From DASSJM01 sp036280655 (lineage in GTDB: Bacteria > Actinomycetota > UBA4738 > HRBIN12), in contig DASUQI010000020.1 in assembly GCA_036280655.1 (NCBI GenBank), positions 62,001 through 126,000 of the forward strand: a stretch of DNA of 64,000 bases. Reading direction: 5' to 3'. Positions 61,298 to 64,000 of the stretch are shown here, piece by piece; within the stretch, counting starts at the first letter, position 1, and the number at the start of each line of letters is the position of its first letter. Under the pieces are notes generated by a model. The model did not search any database. It was given only the letters and a program-made list of their open reading frames with translations, and was not told the DNA's origin. The translations under genes and the position numbers were made by a program.

Positions 61298-64000
61298 TCC
61301 TGCTCACCGGCGGAACCGGATTCCTCGGCACGGAGGTAGCGGCACGGCTCTTGCGCCGCGCCGATCTCGAGATCGTCGCGCTCGTCCTCGCGAGCAGCGA
61401 CGACGACGCCGTCCACCTCTCGAGACGTGCCTGGTGGCACCGGCCTGAACTGCGCGAGGCGCTCGGCACCCGTATCCATGCCGTGGCCGGCGACGTCGCG
61501 GAGCCCCATCTCGGCCTCGATCCTGCCCGGCATGGGGATCTGCTGGATCGAGTCACCCAGATCGTGCACACGGCCGCCGACCTGCGGGCCGACGCGTCCG
61601 TCCAGGAACTTCGCGCCACGAACGTGGACGGCGTGGCCAACGTCTTGGAGTTCGCGCGGTCCGCCGAGGGGATCGAGAGAGTGGTGCACGTGTCCACCGC
61701 GTACGTAGCGGGCCGTCGACGAGGCTCCGTGAGCGAGGACGATCTGACCGGCGAGTTCGGGTTCGCGACCGCGTACGAGCAGACGAAGTACGAGGCGGAG
61801 CGGCTGGTCCGCGAAGCGGCGTCCCAGCTGCCGATCTCGATCGTCCGCCCCTCCATGATCGTCGGCGACTCTCGGACCGGCGTCATCAAGACGTTCAACA
61901 CCTTCTACGTGCCACTCCGGCTCTTCCTTTCCGGCAGACTGCGGATCGTTCCGGCGCGTCGCAGCCTCCGCGTCAACATCGTGCCGGTCGACTACGTCGC
62001 CGACGCGATCGTCCGACTGATGTTCGATCCCGCAGGCGCCGGGCTGACGTTCCATCTGACCACTCCGACGGACGAGCTCCCCACCGCCGGGGAGGTCATC
62101 GCCTTCGCACGCCGGTGGGCGCGGGATCGGCTCGACGTCCGGCTCCCGTCGCCGCTGTTCCTCCCCGTCGGTTCCCGAGCGTGGGGACGCATCGGCCGCG
62201 TGCTCGCTCCGTACTTCAGGGAGCGGCGTCGGTTCCGCCGGGACCACACGGACGAGGTGCTCGGTCCGACGGTGCCGGATTGGCACGACTACCTCCCGAT
62301 CCTTCTGGATCAGGCGACTGCCCACGGATTCCTCCATCGGTCCGACCGCACCGTCCACGAGCAGGCAGCGTTCCGGATGGCCAGCCGGCATCTCCCCGTC
62401 AGCTTCGTCGACGTCGACGAAGACGGTGCCAAGAAGCGTCGGTCGGCGGCCGTGCTACGCGGCGAGATCACCAGCGCGACCGCGGCGCTCCGCGCGATGG
62501 GCGTGGGGTACGGGTCAAGGGTCGCGATCGTCGGGTCGAACAGCACGCGGTACCTGGTCGCGGATATCGCGATCGGACTATCCGGCGGTGTCAGCGTCCC
62601 GCTGTATTCGACGGCGCCGCCCGACGACCTCGCCGACGTCTTGCGGCGAAGTCGCGCGGAACTCCTGTTCGTCGGCACGAACGCCGTGATGAACCGCATC
62701 GACGAGCTCTCGACGACGGTGCCGATCATCTCCTTCTGTACGGACCAACCTTCTGCCCACCGCGACGTGGTCAGCTGGACCTCGTTCCTCGCGAAGGGCG
62801 AGCACGCCGAGCTTCCTGCGTTCTCGCCGGTCGGTCCGGACGATCTGGCCACCATCCGGTACACGTCGGGCACCACCGGACCGCCCAAGGGCGTGGCGTT
62901 CACGCACGCCCAACTTCGGTGGATGGCCGAGACGATCGCATCGCTGATCCCCTGGAGCGCCCGAGTTCGACCGGCCCGATACCTGTCCTTCCTGCCGATG
63001 AGCCACGTGGTCGAAGGCATCTTGGGCGCGTACAGCCCGTACGACCTTCCCGCTCCGGTCGAGATCACGTTCCTCGGGGACCTTCGGCGTGTGGCCGCGA
63101 CACTTCCCGCCGTGCGCCCGACCGTCTTCTTCTCTGTGCCTCGGCTATACCAGAAGGTGTGGGAGGGTCTCGGTCGAAGCCGGATCGGCGCCCGCTACCA
63201 GCGCATGTCGGAAGGCCGCCTTCGCCGGCTCCTCCGGCCGGTCGTGCGTCGCCGGTTGCTTCGCCGTACGGGCCTCGACGCATGCGTGCAGCTGATGGTG
63301 GGCTCGGCTCCGGTCGATGAAGAGCTCCTGCGATCCTTCCGTGAGCTCGGAGTGGAGATCCACGACGCGTACGGGCTGACCGAGGCCCCGCTCGTGGCGC
63401 TGAACCGCCTCGGCCGGAACCGTATCGGGACCGTGGGTGAGCTCCTTCCCGAAACGCAGATCCGTGTGGCGGATGACGGAGAGGTTCTGGTCCGAGGGCC
63501 GCAAGTCATGGTGGGGTACGTCGAGGAGGATCATCAGCCATTCCGAGGCGGCTGGCTCTCGACCGGCGACCTCGGCCACGTCGACGAAGGCTGGCTCGTC
63601 ATCGACGGTCGCAAGAAGGACCTGCTGAAGACCGCGTACGGGAAGTACGTCCAGGCGTCGAAGATCGAGATGCTGCTTCGCCGGATCCCCCTGGTCGCGG
63701 ACGCGATGGTCGTTGGCGAGGGCAGGCCCTTCTGCACGGCGCTGTTGTGGACGGACGACATCGGGGGCACGGCAGCGATCGATCGTGCCGTGCTCGAGGT
63801 GAACCGTCGACTGTCACACCCCGAACAGGTGAAGCGGTGGGCCGTGCTTCGAAACGACCTGTCGATCGAACGTGGCGAGCTCACCGCCAACCTCAAGCTC
63901 AAGCGCCATCGACTGGAAGCGAGGTTCCGCGGCGCGATCGAGTCCCTGTACGAAGGGCATCCGGCCGCTCCGATCAAGGCCGTCGACCGGGAGGAGGTAC
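61285..64000 (+). CDS. Thioester-reductase-like SDR / acyl-CoA (AMP-forming) ligase fusion, 3' truncated by the window
   Basis: At least 905 residues in one frame. The N-terminal part (1-360) is an extended SDR like fatty-acyl-CoA reductases: VVLLTGGTGFLGTEVAARLL, VHTAADLRADASVQELRATN, STAYVAG, catalytic YEQTK, IVRPSMIVGDSRTG. From about 390 an AMP-binding ligase begins: TIRYTSGTTGPPKGVAFTH, FLPMSHVVEG, MVGSAPVDEELL, YGLTEAP, GGWLSTGDLGHVDEGWLVIDGRKKDLLKT. The reductase precedes the ligase, opposite to carboxylic-acid reductases, and no carrier domain is seen between. It may make fatty aldehydes or alcohols from free acids (inference). ATG 61285 overlaps the upstream gene. Confidence 0.85.
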   Translation, partial: MGDVVLLTGGTGFLGTEVAARLLRRADLEIVALVLASSDDDAVHLSRRAWWHRPELREALGTRIHAVAGDVAEPHLGLDPARHGDLLDRVTQIVHTAADLRADASVQELRATNVDGVANVLEFARSAEGIERVVHVSTAYVAGRRRGSVSEDDLTGEFGFATAYEQTKYEAERLVREAASQLPISIVRPSMIVGDSRTGVIKTFNTFYVPLRLFLSGRLRIVPARRSLRVNIVPVDYVADAIVRLMFDPAGAGLTFHLTTPTDELPTAGEVIAFARRWARDRLDVRLPSPLFLPVGSRAWGRIGRVLAPYFRERRRFRRDHTDEVLGPTVPDWHDYLPILLDQATAHGFLHRSDRTVHEQAAFRMASRHLPVSFVDVDEDGAKKRRSAAVLRGEITSATAALRAMGVGYGSRVAIVGSNSTRYLVADIAIGLSGGVSVPLYSTAPPDDLADVLRRSRAELLFVGTNAVMNRIDELSTTVPIISFCTDQPSAHRDVVSWTSFLAKGEHAELPAFSPVGPDDLATIRYTSGTTGPPKGVAFTHAQLRWMAETIASLIPWSARVRPARYLSFLPMSHVVEGILGAYSPYDLPAPVEITFLGDLRRVAATLPAVRPTVFFSVPRLYQKVWEGLGRSRIGARYQRMSEGRLRRLLRPVVRRRLLRRTGLDACVQLMVGSAPVDEELLRSFRELGVEIHDAYGLTEAPLVALNRLGRNRIGTVGELLPETQIRVADDGEVLVRGPQVMVGYVEEDHQPFRGGWLSTGDLGHVDEGWLVIDGRKKDLLKTAYGKYVQASKIEMLLRRIPLVADAMVVGEGRPFCTALLWTDDIGGTAAIDRAVLEVNRRLSHPEQVKRWAVLRNDLSIERGELTANLKLKRHRLEARFRGAIESLYEGHPAAPIKAVDREEV

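Overview
The window is a GC-rich, densely coded stretch of an actinomycete-like chromosome. The actinobacterial assignment rests on several features: a NarL/FixJ regulator and GAF histidine kinase that closely resemble mycobacterial DevR/DevS (DosR/DosS), a deazaflavin (F420)-type nitroreductase, TAnnnT -10 elements with many leaderless starts, and GTG starts at 4-bp GTGA/ATGA overlaps. I cannot place it below phylum. About 58 genes are called. No tRNA, rRNA, CRISPR array or insertion sequence was seen.

Layout. 1-2212: a cupredoxin tail and a divergent arsenic locus (arsC and a 19-residue Cys-rich peptide against arsR-arsM). 2278-18280: two divergent CBS proteins, SulP-flavodoxin-ADP-forming acyl-CoA synthetase, a coiled-coil membrane protein, two tandem alanine-dehydrogenase-like proteins, a universal stress protein, an amino-acid permease coupled to a cyclic-2,3-diphosphoglycerate-synthetase-like GTPase, and a CtpF-like P-type ATPase. 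18411-28701: a P1B-5 metal ATPase with a C-terminal hemerythrin domain, small membrane proteins, a cupin operon, a beta-phosphoglucomutase/OtsB fusion followed by a GH65 enzyme (together equivalent to mycobacterial OtsB1/Rv2006), Hsp20 and a duplicated-motif membrane protein. 28755-39318: a Cys-rich protein and a nine-gene group-3 NiFe-hydrogenase operon with maturation genes. 39392-50680: glutamate dehydrogenase, malic enzyme plus transhydrogenase, a DHOD-like protein and pyruvate:ferredoxin oxidoreductase. 50770-53549: devR/devS-like genes. 53688-61297: DUF6448, a decaying ABC transporter, VOC, nitroreductase and toast-rack proteins, and a pyruvyl transferase. 61285-64000: a reductase/acyl-CoA-ligase fusion cut by the window edge.

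Main observation. Upstream of 27 transcription units lies a 14-bp box of the form GGGNCNNNNGNCCC (best copies GGGCCGWWCGGCCC), which matches the known DevR/OsdR-type site. Its centre is about 42.5 bp upstream of a start site inferred from a (T/C/G)AnnnT -10 hexamer. In most cases a second, often weaker, box lies 22-24 bp further upstream. The boxes cover metabolism (hydrogenase, PFOR, GDH, transhydrogenase), stress proteins (Hsp20, USP, CBS), ion pumps and the SRPBCC-devR operon itself. I read this as one contiguous hypoxia/dormancy regulon of about 57 kb, with its oxygen/redox two-component system inside it. The arsenic genes, the cupin operon and the trehalose locus lack clear in-register boxes.

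How the genes may work together (inference): when oxygen falls, DevS phosphorylates DevR. Hydrogenase, transhydrogenase, malic enzyme, GDH and PFOR/ADP-forming acyl-CoA synthetase would then rebalance NAD(P)H and ferredoxin and allow substrate-level ATP formation, while chaperone, USP, CBS and cation pumps maintain the resting cell.
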